A stretch of DNA of 64,000 nt, taken from Acinetobacter sp. XH1741 (GTDB lineage Bacteria; Pseudomonadota; Gammaproteobacteria; Pseudomonadales; Moraxellaceae). The notes under the pieces are model-generated. The model was not told the origin of the DNA and ran no database searches. It saw only the letters and a list, made by a program, of their open reading frames with translations. This document shows, piece by piece, positions 9,238 through 18,312 of this stretch (positions are counted from its first letter, which is position 1; the number at the start of each line of letters is the position of its first letter). The position numbers and the translations under genes are program-made. Where the stretch lies: assembly GCF_041021895.1 (NCBI RefSeq), contig NZ_CP157428.1:62001-126000 (forward strand), written 5' to 3'.

Positions 9238-9804
9238 CTATTTGAATCTTTGTATAAGCCAATAGCATCCTCCAAAGATTGCACCGCCTATTGCCCCATA
9301 TAAATGAGCTTCAGTTAACACGGGACTCCCTATCAGCTGTGCTGTCCCTGTTTGCCCAAAGGTATTTTCCCAAATCAGCTTGGTAATAATTAAACCTAAT
9401 ACCAATAATGCAAAATTCCTTTCCTTACGGTATTGCAAATAAACTAAGGCAACCGCCGTATATAGCCCATGGAGTACTCCAGATAGACCAGCATATGCAT
9501 CGATATAAGGTAGATAAAAATAAAAAACCAAACTAATAAAAGGAGGTAAAAGAAAAAGAAGACTTAGGATATGCCACACTTTGGTATGCGGGAATATGAA
9601 GGGTAGACACGCAAATGCCAACATATTTAGAAGAAAGTGAATCCATCCAACATGCACCCAATGTGCTGTCCATAAACGCCAAAACTCACCCAGTAAGCTT
9701 TCACGCCAATAAATAAAATAATCGGGAAATACTTGTAGACATGCAGAAACAGAGATGCACCCTGCGACCAAAAGCACTTTTTTATTGAGTACATGATCCT
9801 TCAT
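9238..9804 (-). CDS. Rhombosortase-type intramembrane serine protease
   Basis: The 188 residues form about six membrane helices with rhomboid features: HFLLN (56-60), the catalytic serine in GLSG (106-109) and the catalytic histidine in EAHLYGAIGG (His167). The compact size and the AGLSGVLHG context fit rhombosortases, which cleave proteins bearing a GlyGly-CTERM tail during secretion. The start ATG at 9804 has a good ribosome-binding site (AAGGAG, 6 bp upstream). It sits between the lipoprotein and the TRAP permease; no GlyGly-CTERM substrate is visible in this window, so its target is elsewhere. Confidence 0.88.
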   Translation of the reverse strand: MKDHVLNKKVLLVAGCISVSACLQVFPDYFIYWRESLLGEFWRLWTAHWVHVGWIHFLLNMLAFACLPFIFPHTKVWHILSLLFLLPPFISLVFYFYLPYIDAYAGLSGVLHGLYTAVALVYLQYRKERNFALLVLGLIITKLIWENTFGQTGTAQLIGSPVLTEAHLYGAIGGAIFGGCYWLIQRFK

Positions 9805-9877
9805 GGCACACTCCTTTCAGATCAAACTCCTTACGATCATTAATTGCCATAAGAAGTTCATTTCTTCAGTTCTTTTA

Positions 9878-10963
9878 CTACTCTACAGGTGCAGTTGTTG
9901 AGTCAGCTGGAGCTTCTGATGCAGCTCCACCATCAAATAACTCATCCAATTCGGCTGAACCCTCATTTTTCTCATCCCAGAAATGAGACATACCACCATC
10001 ACCTGTACGAACACCGGTATGTTCAGTCCAGTAACGATCAGAAATACCACGGACAATAAGACCTGCCATGCTATCAATTAACTTAAAGTTCGGATTTACT
10101 GGTTTATCCTCTGCTTGAGATGCTGCATAAGTTTTTAAAGCATCACGAATTTTTGCATCATCACCACTTGCTTGAGCAGCGACCGCATAGAGTGCATGAG
10201 ACAAGCGAACACCCTTTTGCTCACCAATTTGCACTGACTGTTTTAAAGTTTCATACGGATCAGGCTTACCTTCATTCGCCCCTGGCAATAAAGTCCAGAT
10301 CACCGCACGGGTTGCATTTGGTGCACCCCAGAATTTTTGGTTATCAAGACAGACCATGCCACGCTCTACAATAGCAGCAATATCTTTCGGAACATTGACA
10401 GAACCACCTGAGTTAATGTCATTTGTCACAGCTTGAAGACCACTAATCATTCCAAGTAAATATACGGTCTGATCGGTATCACTACGCATCGTTGGACAAG
10501 AGTCACCTAAATGATATTTATATTTAGATTCCCAACGATCAGCAAACAACTTATAACCCGTATATTGGCGTTCAGCAGCAATTGCAGCCCAACGCTTTTG
10601 TGCAATACGCGCATCTTGAGCTTCTGTTACCTGCCCTGATTTTGAAGCACGTAAATAACGCAGTTCAGCTTCTAAAGCCTGATTTTCTGCACATACACCT
10701 GAAGCGGCATACATTAAAACAGCGACACGAGTTGGATCGGCACCCATTCCTTTAGTAGACATAATTGCAGGTGTTAAGGCACTACCAGTATTACAGACCA
10801 TTTCAGCATCTTGCATGGCTAAAATAGGTGGAACAACGTGTTTTTCAGTAAAACCCAAAGCAACATTTGCTCCACTTTTCACGACGTATGAACAACCTGA
10901 TAAAACTGAAGCTGCAAGAAAACTCATCGCCAAACCTTGGCTTATTTTTTGGACTTTAGACAT
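9878..10963 (-). CDS. Lipoprotein, possible TRAP-associated T-component
   Basis: A 361-residue protein with a lipoprotein signal peptide ending in the lipobox LSGC (Cys24), so it is probably exported and lipid-anchored. The remainder is rich in helix-forming, Ala-rich segments and ends in a low-complexity acidic and Ala/Thr tail. It is first in the minus-strand group followed by the rhombosortase (73-bp gap) and the TRAP permease. Some TRAP loci carry a helical TPR-like lipoprotein called TatT; this context and fold make that a reasonable guess, but I see no decisive motif. Confidence 0.7.
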   Translation of the reverse strand: MSKVQKISQGLAMSFLAASVLSGCSYVVKSGANVALGFTEKHVVPPILAMQDAEMVCNTGSALTPAIMSTKGMGADPTRVAVLMYAASGVCAENQALEAELRYLRASKSGQVTEAQDARIAQKRWAAIAAERQYTGYKLFADRWESKYKYHLGDSCPTMRSDTDQTVYLLGMISGLQAVTNDINSGGSVNVPKDIAAIVERGMVCLDNQKFWGAPNATRAVIWTLLPGANEGKPDPYETLKQSVQIGEQKGVRLSHALYAVAAQASGDDAKIRDALKTYAASQAEDKPVNPNFKLIDSMAGLIVRGISDRYWTEHTGVRTGDGGMSHFWDEKNEGSAELDELFDGGAASEAPADSTTAPVE

Positions 10964-11123
10964 CTTCCTGTCCTCGATTTAATTTGTTTTTTCCTTTTCA
11001 GATGTACATTAGCAGATGCATATCTTGAATAAAAGAGTAATTACTCTAATTGTAGCGCTTATACTTTGACACACTTCACAGCAGATAAAATTGACACTTT
11101 TTCAGGGAAACAGAAATTTTAGG

Positions 11124-11164
11124 CAAAAAAAAGTAGCATTGCGACGGTTCAGCACATGCTACTT
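11124..11164 (-). terminator. Terminator after the first small membrane protein gene
   Basis: On the minus strand, AAGTAGCAT (11164-11156) pairs perfectly with ATGCTACTT (11139-11131) across a 16-nt loop, followed by a run of T residues (11132-11125). It lies 31 bp after the 33-codon gene and supports its being transcribed. Confidence 0.8.
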
Positions 11165-11195
11165 ATTAACTGGGATAAGCTTTTAACGGCTTATA

Positions 11196-11297
11196 TTATT
11201 GTTGTTCTATATAATCCTTGAGTAAAGTTCCTGCTCTTCCTACTACTACAGCCATAACAACTGCAATTAACAGAAACATCCACATTGAAATCTCCAT
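11196..11297 (-). CDS. Tiny membrane protein, paralogue 1 (33 residues)
   Basis: The 33-codon frame encodes one hydrophobic helix (WMFLLIAVVMAVVVG) followed by RAGTLLKDYIEQQ. It has an excellent Shine-Dalgarno (AAGGAGGT) 6 bp before the ATG and its own terminator. Its core is closely related to the gene 75 bp upstream (GRAGTLL preceded by a MAVV-x-GRAG pattern), so both are probably real genes. I do not recognise the family. It resembles small single-span membrane regulators or toxin-like peptides only in size and topology. Confidence 0.72.
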   Translation of the reverse strand: MEISMWMFLLIAVVMAVVVGRAGTLLKDYIEQQ

Positions 11298-11372
11298 GAG
11301 AGACCTCCTTACTACATTCGCACCCAGTTAAAAACTGGACACTTGATGAAATGAATCGATTAACCAATTAAA

Positions 11373-11525
11373 CTATTGACTGATCGACGACCTTTGCATC
11401 CTCTGTCTCTTAACTTTGCTATAACTAGCTTTGTTAAGATGTTCCCTGAGTAAAGTTCCTGCTCTTCCTATCACCACTGCCATAATTATGGCAATGACCA
11501 AGAACGACCATGTTGGCATCTCCAT
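11373..11525 (-). CDS. Tiny membrane protein, paralogue 2 (50 residues)
   Basis: From the ATG at 11525, which follows GGAGGTCTCAA, the 50 residues hold one hydrophobic helix (WSFLVIAIIMAVVIG), the shared GRAGTLL motif and a basic C-terminal tail rich in Lys, Arg and Ser. The frame can be extended upstream to 11606, but the strong ribosome-binding site and the match to the neighbouring paralogue at exactly this point fix the start. The predicted product sits in the inner membrane with a positively charged tail. Function unknown. A perfect 15-bp palindrome lies upstream at 11594-11608. Confidence 0.75.
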   Translation of the reverse strand: MEMPTWSFLVIAIIMAVVIGRAGTLLREHLNKASYSKVKRQRMQRSSISQ

Positions 11526-11593
11526 TTGAGACCTCCGACACACTTTACGTTGGTGTTTGTACTTTAACCGATAGAATAATAACCATATTGAGA

Positions 11594-11608
11594 AATTGTC
11601 GGACAATT
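11594..11608. promoter_or_regulatory. 15-bp perfect palindrome upstream of the tiny membrane protein genes
   Basis: The sequence AATTGTC-G-GACAATT is a perfect inverted repeat 69 bp before the start of paralogue 2. A related half-site GACAATT occurs at 11642-11648 and a second palindrome AATTGT-CTA-ACAATT at 11721-11735. It resembles a dimeric repressor operator; the regulator cannot be named. Confidence 0.5.
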
Positions 11609-11732
11609 AGCTTTCTAGTCTTTTTTTATGTATTTTAACTAGACAATTTGAATTTCCTGAAAAGAAATAAACCATAATCTATTGATTTTTATTATTTTAA
11701 AATAAATATACAAATGTAGAATTGTCTAACAA

Positions 11733-12122
11733 TTAATAGAATTTTTCTAAAGTTTTGAGTCTTTTCCACTGTGATAAAGAAATTTGATCAAACCAAATAA
11801 TAGAAGTCTGTGACTTATGGCCCTCAAAATAGATCACTATGAAAATCTGATAATCAATTATTTTTAAAATCTTTACACGAGAAATTGTTGTTTCTGAATG
11901 ATAGGCAAGTGACCATAATTTCTGATCCAAATAAGCAATTTGGACAAGCTGTGGTCGCTTTAAAAAGAAAGCAAAACTTATGAACAGTAAACTGATCGCA
12001 ACCAACCACCATAATAATGGCATGAGTTGATAAAATAGAATTGCTAAACTTAAGCTAATAAAAAACTGAAATACAATCGCGAAACGGCTATATTTCAGTT
12101 TAAAATTCAAATGTTTGACCAA
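11733..12122 (-). CDS. YgfX/CptA-like membrane protein
   Basis: This 129-residue protein has two adjacent hydrophobic segments near the N-terminus (about 14-30 and 34-54) and a soluble C-terminal part with an IIWFDQISLSQWKRLKTL segment. The layout and the position directly after sdhE (6-bp gap) match YgfX, the membrane partner of SdhE (YgfY) in enterobacteria. Reports that the pair acts as a toxin-antitoxin are disputed. Identity rests on topology and context more than on strong motifs. Confidence 0.65.
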   Translation of the reverse strand: MVKHLNFKLKYSRFAIVFQFFISLSLAILFYQLMPLLWWLVAISLLFISFAFFLKRPQLVQIAYLDQKLWSLAYHSETTISRVKILKIIDYQIFIVIYFEGHKSQTSIIWFDQISLSQWKRLKTLEKFY

Positions 12123-12128
12123 AACTAA

Positions 12129-12386
12129 TCAGCCATGAACATAGTGCTTTAATTTATGAATAAAATCACGTAATTCAGTACGTGGCGGTTCAGAAACTTC
12201 CATAAACCAATCAAGTAAATCAGGATCTTCCTGCTCTACCAATTCAGCAAATAATGCTTTCTCTGCAGGCTCTGCCTTTAAGTAATAATTTTTCACATAT
12301 GGGTCAAAATAGACATCAATTTCCTTTAAACCGCGACGTGCACGATAGATTACTTTGCGTTCTTCCAAGGTCATTTCTTCAGACAT
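12129..12386 (-). CDS. sdhE: Succinate dehydrogenase assembly factor SdhE
   Basis: An 85-residue helical protein of the Sdh5/SdhE (YgfY) family, which promotes covalent attachment of FAD to SdhA and FrdA. The conserved RGxxE motif is present as RRGLKEID, followed by the family segment DLLDWFM. I kept the ATG at 12386; a second ATG four codons later (MTLEERK) is also possible. It is followed closely by the ygfX-like gene on the same strand. Confidence 0.92.
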   Translation of the reverse strand: MSEEMTLEERKVIYRARRGLKEIDVYFDPYVKNYYLKAEPAEKALFAELVEQEDPDLLDWFMEVSEPPRTELRDFIHKLKHYVHG

Positions 12387-12505
12387 TTATTTCCCCATCT
12401 GCGTTGATAGTGCGCATAGTTTACCTGATCACATTAGAAAGTTCGCTAAAAATATCAAATTGACCAAACTTATCACTTCATAGCCAGAAATGAGCATTCA
12501 TCACA

Positions 12506-12535
12506 TTGTTAGACCTAGTGTATTTCTCGTATGTT
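12506..12535 (+). promoter_or_regulatory. Possible promoter of the acyl-CoA dehydrogenase gene
   Basis: TTGTTA (12506-12511) and TATGTT (12530-12535) are separated by 18 bp, and the start codon lies about 40 bp downstream. The boxes match the sigma-70 consensus only moderately. Confidence 0.4.
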
Positions 12536-12576
12536 TAGACTCATAACATCAAGCCCAAACCAAGGAAGAAATACAA

Positions 12577-13749
12577 ATGCAATCTGGTGCTATTCGTCCC
12601 ATTCCAAATATGTTACCTCGTCACCTATTTAATGAAGAACATGAAGCTTTTCGGGAAACAGTGCGTAAATTTTATGAAAAAGAAGTTGTACCAAATACTG
12701 AAAAATACGAAAAGCAACAACATGTTGACCGCGATCTTTGGAATAAAGCTGGCGCATTAGGCTTACTCTGCACCACTATGCCAGAGCAATACGGTGGTTC
12801 AGGTGTAGATCGTCTATACAGCATGATTCTTATTGAAGAACAAGCATATGCGATGGATTCAAGTACAGGTTTTTCTCTACATTCAGATATTGTAGCCAAC
12901 TACATCAATAACTTTGGAAATGAAGAGCAAAAACAGAAATGGCTGCCTAAAATGGCTACAGGAGAAACAGTTACTGCAATTGCCATGACTGAACCGGGTA
13001 CGGGCTCAGACTTACAAGCAGTTCGTACTACAGCTGTACTTGATGGCGATGAATATGTCATTAATGGGTCAAAAATATTTATTACTAATGGCTACTTATG
13101 TGATATGGCCATCGTCGTTTGTAAAACAGGTAACAGCGATAAAGGATCTGCCAATTTATCACTTATTATGGTTGAAGCTGATCGTGCGGGTTTTACTAAA
13201 GGCAAACCACTCAACAAGATTGGCATGAAAGGTCAAGATACGTGTGAACTTTTCTTTGATAACGTGCGCGTTCCTAAAGAAAACCTTTTAGGCATGGAAG
13301 GCATGGGCTTTATTATGCTTATGAAGGAATTAGCATGGGAACGGATGTTAGTTGCTATTATTTGCCAAGCTGGCGCTGAAGCAGCATTTGCACATACTGT
13401 TCAATATACGAAAGATCGTAAAGCCTTTGGCAAACCAATTGGTGCTTTCCAAAATACACGTTTTAAGCTCGCTGAACTCAGAACAGAAATAGATTTTTCC
13501 CGTACCTATTTAGATCGTTGTATGGAGTTACAACTAGATGAAAAATTAAGTGTTGAAGCTGCTGCAGCCGCGAAATATAAAATTTCAGATATTTTCTCCA
13601 AAGTGGTTGATGAATGTCTTCAACTACATGGCGGCTATGGTTATATGATGGAATATCCAATTGCTCGTGCTTATATTGATCATCGAGCAAACCGTATTTA
13701 TGCAGGCACCAATGAAATTATGAAAGAACTAATTTCCAGATCACTTTAA
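12577..13749 (+). CDS. Acyl-CoA dehydrogenase (about 390 residues)
   Basis: An FAD-dependent dehydrogenase introducing a trans-2 double bond into acyl-CoA. It shows the N-terminal helical domain, the family signature AMTEPGTGSDLQ, the middle beta domain and the C-terminal domain with QLHGGYGYM and YAGTNEIMKELI. Length is typical for short- or medium-chain enzymes, including branched-chain ones; exact chain specificity cannot be read. A good ribosome-binding site (AAGGAAG) precedes the ATG. It is a single gene closed by a terminator. Confidence 0.93.
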   Translation: MQSGAIRPIPNMLPRHLFNEEHEAFRETVRKFYEKEVVPNTEKYEKQQHVDRDLWNKAGALGLLCTTMPEQYGGSGVDRLYSMILIEEQAYAMDSSTGFSLHSDIVANYINNFGNEEQKQKWLPKMATGETVTAIAMTEPGTGSDLQAVRTTAVLDGDEYVINGSKIFITNGYLCDMAIVVCKTGNSDKGSANLSLIMVEADRAGFTKGKPLNKIGMKGQDTCELFFDNVRVPKENLLGMEGMGFIMLMKELAWERMLVAIICQAGAEAAFAHTVQYTKDRKAFGKPIGAFQNTRFKLAELRTEIDFSRTYLDRCMELQLDEKLSVEAAAAAKYKISDIFSKVVDECLQLHGGYGYMMEYPIARAYIDHRANRIYAGTNEIMKELISRSL

Positions 13750-13759
13750 GACTGCCCAT

Positions 13760-13790
13760 AAAAAAGGAGGCATAATTGCCTCCTTTTTTA
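13760..13790. terminator. Bidirectional terminator
   Basis: AAAAAGGAGGCA and TGCCTCCTTTTT pair perfectly around loop TAAT, between the convergent acyl-CoA dehydrogenase and flavin monooxygenase genes. T-runs are available on both strands. Confidence 0.9.
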
Positions 13791-13799
13791 TTTCAGATC

Positions 13800-15290
13800 T
13801 CAAGATACAAGCTTTGGCTTACGTGTATTTACATCTGAATGTTTGTGAAAGTGAAGAATGCCATCATCAAATTTAGCATTTTGTAGCGACTTTCTATCTT
13901 CAAGATAATTATTGGTCACTTGCCATGGAGCATGCTTACCTTGCTTCGGAAGCTCATGAGCTGCACGACCAATATAACCAGAAGATAATTTACCCATTAC
14001 AGTATCTTCTTCCATTTCGTTCTTATCGCCTGCTGGAACAACTTCATCATAGTTATTTTTGTCCATATAATTTAATAGACGAGAAATATAATCAGCTGCA
14101 ATATCAACTTTTAATGTCCAAGAGGCATTCACATAACCAATAATCATTGCCATGTTTGGAATGTCACTTAGCATAATGCCGTTATAAAGCATGTGTTCTG
14201 AAGAGTTGATTGGCTTACCATCAACCTTAGCTTGAACACCACCCATGACTTGCACCTGTAAACCTGTTGCAGACACAATAATATCGGCATCAAGATGCTT
14301 ACCTGATTTTAATTGGATACCTTTTTCAGTAAATTTCTCAATCTGATCAGTTTCAACACTTGCCTTACCTTCACGAAGAATCTTGAATAAGTCACCATCA
14401 GGCACTACACACAAACGCTGATCCCAAGGGTTATATGAAGGCGTAAAATGTTTCATATCTACTTTACCCTTAAGTTGCATTTCAATTGCCTTTAAGAGTA
14501 AACGACGAACTACTTTAGGATGCTTTTGAGACAATGCATAAATAGCTCTTTGCATACCAATATTACGAGCACGTGTAAATTTATAAGCCGCTTCTTCGGA
14601 CATAAACTTACGCGTCTTCTCATAGATAAAATCAATAGAAGGAACGGTCGCGATATAGGTTGGTGAGCGTTGCAACATAGTTACATGCCCCGCACCACCT
14701 TTTGACATTGCAGGAACTAGAGTAATTGCAGTAGCTCCACTACCGATAATGACTACTTTTTTACCCGTATAATCTAAATTTTCTGGCCAATGCTGCGGAT
14801 GAATAAGTTGACCTTTAAAAGCTTCTTGATTTGGGAATGTCGGTGCATAGCCTTGGTCATAATTATAATAACCAGTACAACCTACAACAAAGTTAGCCAC
14901 CCAAGTCTGCTGTTTTTTATTGCTATCTTCAACAACAATATGCCATTTCTTCGATGCAGAATCATAGTTCGCAGAAAGTACACGATGGCCAAAGTGAATC
15001 TTCTCTTTTAACTTGAACTCCTCAATGACTTCGCCTAAATAACCTTTAATAGAAGCACCATCTGCGAGTACATTTGCTTTACGCCATGGTTTAAAGTTAA
15101 AACCGAAAGTAGACATATCTGAATCTGAACGAATACCAGGATAACGGAAAAGATCCCAAGTTCCACCAAAAGATTCACGACGTTCTAAAATTTCAAACTG
15201 ACGTTGTGGAGAATTTTTAGATAAATGGGCAGCAATTCCTATTCCTGAAATACCAGCGCCAATGATTAAAATATCAACTTGCTTTTCCAT
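13800..15290 (-). CDS. Flavin-containing monooxygenase of the Baeyer-Villiger type
   Basis: A 496-residue NAD(P)H- and FAD-dependent oxygenase. The FAD-binding GAGISG is at 11-16, the NADPH-binding GSGATA at 183-188 and, between them, the type I Baeyer-Villiger fingerprint FxGxxxHxxxWP is intact at 158-169 (Phe158, Gly160, His164, Trp168, Pro169). Such enzymes oxidise ketones to esters; alkane- or terpene-related substrates are common in soil bacteria, but nothing here fixes the substrate. It is monocistronic and convergent with the acyl-CoA dehydrogenase. Confidence 0.88.
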   Translation of the reverse strand: MEKQVDILIIGAGISGIGIAAHLSKNSPQRQFEILERRESFGGTWDLFRYPGIRSDSDMSTFGFNFKPWRKANVLADGASIKGYLGEVIEEFKLKEKIHFGHRVLSANYDSASKKWHIVVEDSNKKQQTWVANFVVGCTGYYNYDQGYAPTFPNQEAFKGQLIHPQHWPENLDYTGKKVVIIGSGATAITLVPAMSKGGAGHVTMLQRSPTYIATVPSIDFIYEKTRKFMSEEAAYKFTRARNIGMQRAIYALSQKHPKVVRRLLLKAIEMQLKGKVDMKHFTPSYNPWDQRLCVVPDGDLFKILREGKASVETDQIEKFTEKGIQLKSGKHLDADIIVSATGLQVQVMGGVQAKVDGKPINSSEHMLYNGIMLSDIPNMAMIIGYVNASWTLKVDIAADYISRLLNYMDKNNYDEVVPAGDKNEMEEDTVMGKLSSGYIGRAAHELPKQGKHAPWQVTNNYLEDRKSLQNAKFDDGILHFHKHSDVNTRKPKLVS

Positions 15291-15423
15291 TTTATTTTTA
15301 TACCCATTGTTGAGAATATGACTTTATTAAAACACAATTTTGACAATACACAATGTCAAGTTTGACCGTTTATCCGTTTTTTTATGTCACTTGAGGACAT
15401 TTTTTATTTTTGTCGTTTTCAGA

Positions 15424-15458
15424 AAATAAAAAAGACCGGCATAAAGCCGGTCTTTTTC
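15424..15458 (-). terminator. Terminator of the ribosomal protein run, after rplQ
   Basis: The stem AAAAGACCGGC/GCCGGTCTTTT with a 5-nt loop (ATAAA on the plus strand) is followed on the minus strand by TTTTTATTTTC. It lies 12 bp after the rplQ stop and ends the long transcript. Confidence 0.9.
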
Positions 15459-15470
15459 GAATAATATCAA

Positions 15471-15848
15471 TTATTCAGCTGAAGTATTCACTTCACGATC
15501 TACAAGCTCAACGTAAGCCATCGGTGCTGCATCACCAGCACGGAAGCCCGCTTTAAGAACACGTAGATAACCGCCGTTACGTTCTTTGTAACGAGGGCCG
15601 AGTACGGTAAATAATTTACCTACAGTTGCAGCATTACGAGTACGAGCAAATGCTAAACGACGATTTGCTACAGTATCGTTTTTTGCTAGAGTGATTAAAG
15701 GCTCAGCAACACGACGTAATTCTTTAGCTTTAGGAACAGTTGTTTTGATCAACTCGTGTTCGAATAAAGAATTAGCCAAGTTTTGGAACATCGCTTTACG
15801 ATGGCTGCTTGTACGGCCTAATTTCACACCACTATTACGATGACGCAT
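15471..15848 (-). CDS. rplQ: 50S ribosomal protein L17
   Basis: This 125-residue protein begins [17 protein letters not shown], the typical L17 N-terminus, and ends in the AYVELVDR segment. L17 binds 23S rRNA near the exit tunnel. It is the last gene of the alpha operon, 18 bp after rpoA. Confidence 0.98.
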   Translation of the reverse strand: MRHRNSGVKLGRTSSHRKAMFQNLANSLFEHELIKTTVPKAKELRRVAEPLITLAKNDTVANRRLAFARTRNAATVGKLFTVLGPRYKERNGGYLRVLKAGFRAGDAAPMAYVELVDREVNTSAE

Positions 15849-15866
15849 GGTGATAGTCCTACTTAA

Positions 15867-16874
15867 TTAACGGCTACGATAGGCAAAACGGTCGTCCATA
15901 CGAAGACTAGCTGGTGGCCAGTTTTCAAGACGCATACCGAGTTGTAAGCCTTTCGATGCCAAAACATCTTTGATCTCTGTTAACGATTTTTTACCAAGGT
16001 TAGGAGTTTTTAACAACTCAACTTCAGTACGTTGAACGAGATCACCAATGTAGTAAATATTTTCTGCTTTCAAACAGTTAGCAGAACGAACAGTAAGCTC
16101 TAGATCATCTACTGGGCGAAGCAAGATTGGGTCAACTTCTTCACGAGGTTCTTGAGCAACTGGAGTTTGGTCTTTCTGAAGATCAACAAAAATTGCAATT
16201 TGTTGTTGCAAGATAGTTGCCGCTTTACGGATAGCTTCTTCAGGATCAACCGTTCCATTTGTTTCAAGATCGATTACCAGTTTATCTAAATCAGTACGTT
16301 GTTCTACACGCGCATTTTCAACGGTGTAAGAAACACGTTTAATCGGGCTATAAGAAGCATCTAATTGCAAACGACCAACAGGACGTGTCTCACCTTCAGG
16401 GAAACGAGAATCAGATGTTTCATAACCACGACCTTGTGCAACCTTCAAGCGCATTTTTAATGAACCTGAAGCACTCAAAGTACCAATTAAATGATCTGGG
16501 TTAACCACTTCAACATTATGAGGTAAACGAAGGTCAGCAGCAGTAATATCGCCAGGACCTTGTTTCTCTAATGTTAAATAAGCTTCATTTTGATCGAACA
16601 GCTTAATAGACAATCCTTTTAGGTTCAGCAAGAGCTCGACGATGTCCTGCTGCAAGCCTTCTAAAGTACTGTACTCGTGCTCGACACCTTCTATCTCTAC
16701 TTCAACCACAGCTGCGCCAGGTAAAGAAGACAATAGAATGCGACGTAAAGCATTACCAAGAGTGTGGCCAAAACCACGCTCTAAAGGTTCTAGAATCACT
16801 TTTGCCGAGGTCCCGCTAACCGCTTCGACCTTGATCGCTTGCGGAGTTAGAAACTCGTTTGCAGTACGCGTCAT
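15867..16874 (-). CDS. rpoA: RNA polymerase alpha subunit
   Basis: The 335 residues comprise the N-terminal dimerisation domain ([15 protein letters not shown]) that nucleates core assembly and the C-terminal domain (about 255-330, [19 protein letters not shown] and [13 protein letters not shown]) that contacts UP elements and activators. It sits between rpsD and rplQ, the standard alpha-operon position. Confidence 0.99.
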   Translation of the reverse strand: MTRTANEFLTPQAIKVEAVSGTSAKVILEPLERGFGHTLGNALRRILLSSLPGAAVVEVEIEGVEHEYSTLEGLQQDIVELLLNLKGLSIKLFDQNEAYLTLEKQGPGDITAADLRLPHNVEVVNPDHLIGTLSASGSLKMRLKVAQGRGYETSDSRFPEGETRPVGRLQLDASYSPIKRVSYTVENARVEQRTDLDKLVIDLETNGTVDPEEAIRKAATILQQQIAIFVDLQKDQTPVAQEPREEVDPILLRPVDDLELTVRSANCLKAENIYYIGDLVQRTEVELLKTPNLGKKSLTEIKDVLASKGLQLGMRLENWPPASLRMDDRFAYRSR

Positions 16875-16891
16875 TATTGCTACCTCAAGGA

Positions 16892-17518
16892 TTATTTAGA
16901 ATACAATTCTACAATCAAGCTTTCGTTGATTTCAGCAGGTAAATCAGAACGATCTGGTGCAGCTTTAAACGTACCTTCAAGTTTAGAATGATCAACATCA
17001 ATCCAAGCTGGAATACCACGTTGAGCAGCTAATTCAATCGCGTTTTTGATACGCAATTGTTGCTTAGCACCTTCGTGAACCGCAATTACATCACCCGCTT
17101 TAACTTGAATAGATGCGATGTTTACACGACGACCATTCAAAGTAATGCTACGGTGACTTACTAACTGACGAGCTTCTGCACGTGTAGAACCAAAACCCAT
17201 GCGATAAACAACGTTATCAAGACGGCTTTCAAGCAATTTCAACAAGTTCTCACCAGTTGCGCCTTTAACACGAGCTGCTTCTTTATAGTAGTTACTAAAT
17301 TGACGCTCTAACACACCGTAAATACGACGGACTTTTTGTTTTTCACGTAATTGTAGTGAATACTCAGATTGCTTACCACCGCGAGCCTGACCATGTTGAC
17401 CAGGTGCTTTGTTAGCTTTTTTAGTTTTGACGTCAAATGGTTTAACGCCAGATTTAAGTTGCAGGTCTGTCCCTTCGCGGCGAGAGAGTTTGCATTTTGG
17501 ACCAATATAACGAGCCAT
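16892..17518 (-). CDS. rpsD: 30S ribosomal protein S4
   Basis: This 208-residue primary 16S rRNA binder carries an S4 domain ([20 protein letters not shown]). In E. coli S4 represses the alpha operon by binding a pseudoknot ahead of rpsM; a structured leader is also present here at 18313-18378. Confidence 0.98.
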   Translation of the reverse strand: MARYIGPKCKLSRREGTDLQLKSGVKPFDVKTKKANKAPGQHGQARGGKQSEYSLQLREKQKVRRIYGVLERQFSNYYKEAARVKGATGENLLKLLESRLDNVVYRMGFGSTRAEARQLVSHRSITLNGRRVNIASIQVKAGDVIAVHEGAKQQLRIKNAIELAAQRGIPAWIDVDHSKLEGTFKAAPDRSDLPAEINESLIVELYSK

Positions 17519-17530
17519 GAATGTTTCTCC

Positions 17531-17917
17531 TTACACGCGACGTTTTTTAGGTGGACGGCAACCGTTGTGAGGAATTGGAGTCACATCGGTAATGCTGTTA
17601 ATCTTATAACCCACTGCGCCTAATGCACGAACCGCAGACTCACGACCTGGACCAGGACCTTTTACAAGGACGTCTAGGTTTTTCAAACCGTAATCCAAAG
17701 CTGCTTTACCAGCAACTTCAGCAGCTACCTGAGCAGCAAACGGAGTTGATTTACGTGAACCACGGAAGCCTTGTCCACCTGAGGTGGCCCAAGCCAATGC
17801 ATTACCTTGACGATCAGTAATCGTAACAATGGTGTTATTAAAAGACGCGTGAATGTGTGCAACACCTTCAGAGACGGTACGAGTGACCTTCTTGCGTGTG
17901 CGAGTATCTTTAGCCAT
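17531..17917 (-). CDS. rpsK: 30S ribosomal protein S11
   Basis: 128 residues, with the conserved [16 protein letters not shown] segment and the C-terminal [15 protein letters not shown]. It forms part of the platform of the small subunit and is located between rpsM and rpsD. Confidence 0.98.
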
Positions 17918-17936
17918 CTTTTAGCTTCCAGAAATC

Positions 17937-18293
17937 TTACTTTTTAATCGGTTTGCGCGGACCTTTACGGGTACGTGCGTTAGTTTTGGTGCGTTGACCA
18001 CGGACAGGCAAGCTGCGACGATGACGAAGGCCACGATAGCAACCTAAATCCATTAAACGTTTAATGTTCATGGAAATTTCGCGACGCAAGTCACCTTCGG
18101 TAGGAACCTTAGCAACTTCTGCACGAATCGCATCAAGCTGTGCATCGTCCAACTCACGGATCTTAGTAGTCTCAGTAATACCAACTGCAGCTAAGATATT
18201 CTTAGCAGTGTGGCGACCGATACCAAAGATGTAAGTGAGGGAGATAACAGCATGCTTGTTATCCGGAATGTTTACACCGGCAATACGAGCCAT
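17937..18293 (-). CDS. rpsM: 30S ribosomal protein S13
   Basis: 118 residues beginning [19 protein letters not shown], with the basic C-terminal tail ([18 protein letters not shown]) that touches tRNA at the P site. It is the first gene of the alpha operon proper, 107 bp after rpmJ, and that gap holds a folded leader. Confidence 0.98.
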
Positions 18294-18312
18294 TCACTTT
18301 TCTCCAAAAAGG

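Noticed and set aside
11733..12386. sdhE-ygfX pair as a toxin-antitoxin system
   Set aside because: SdhE is best explained as the flavinylation factor; toxin-antitoxin claims for this pair in enterobacteria are disputed.
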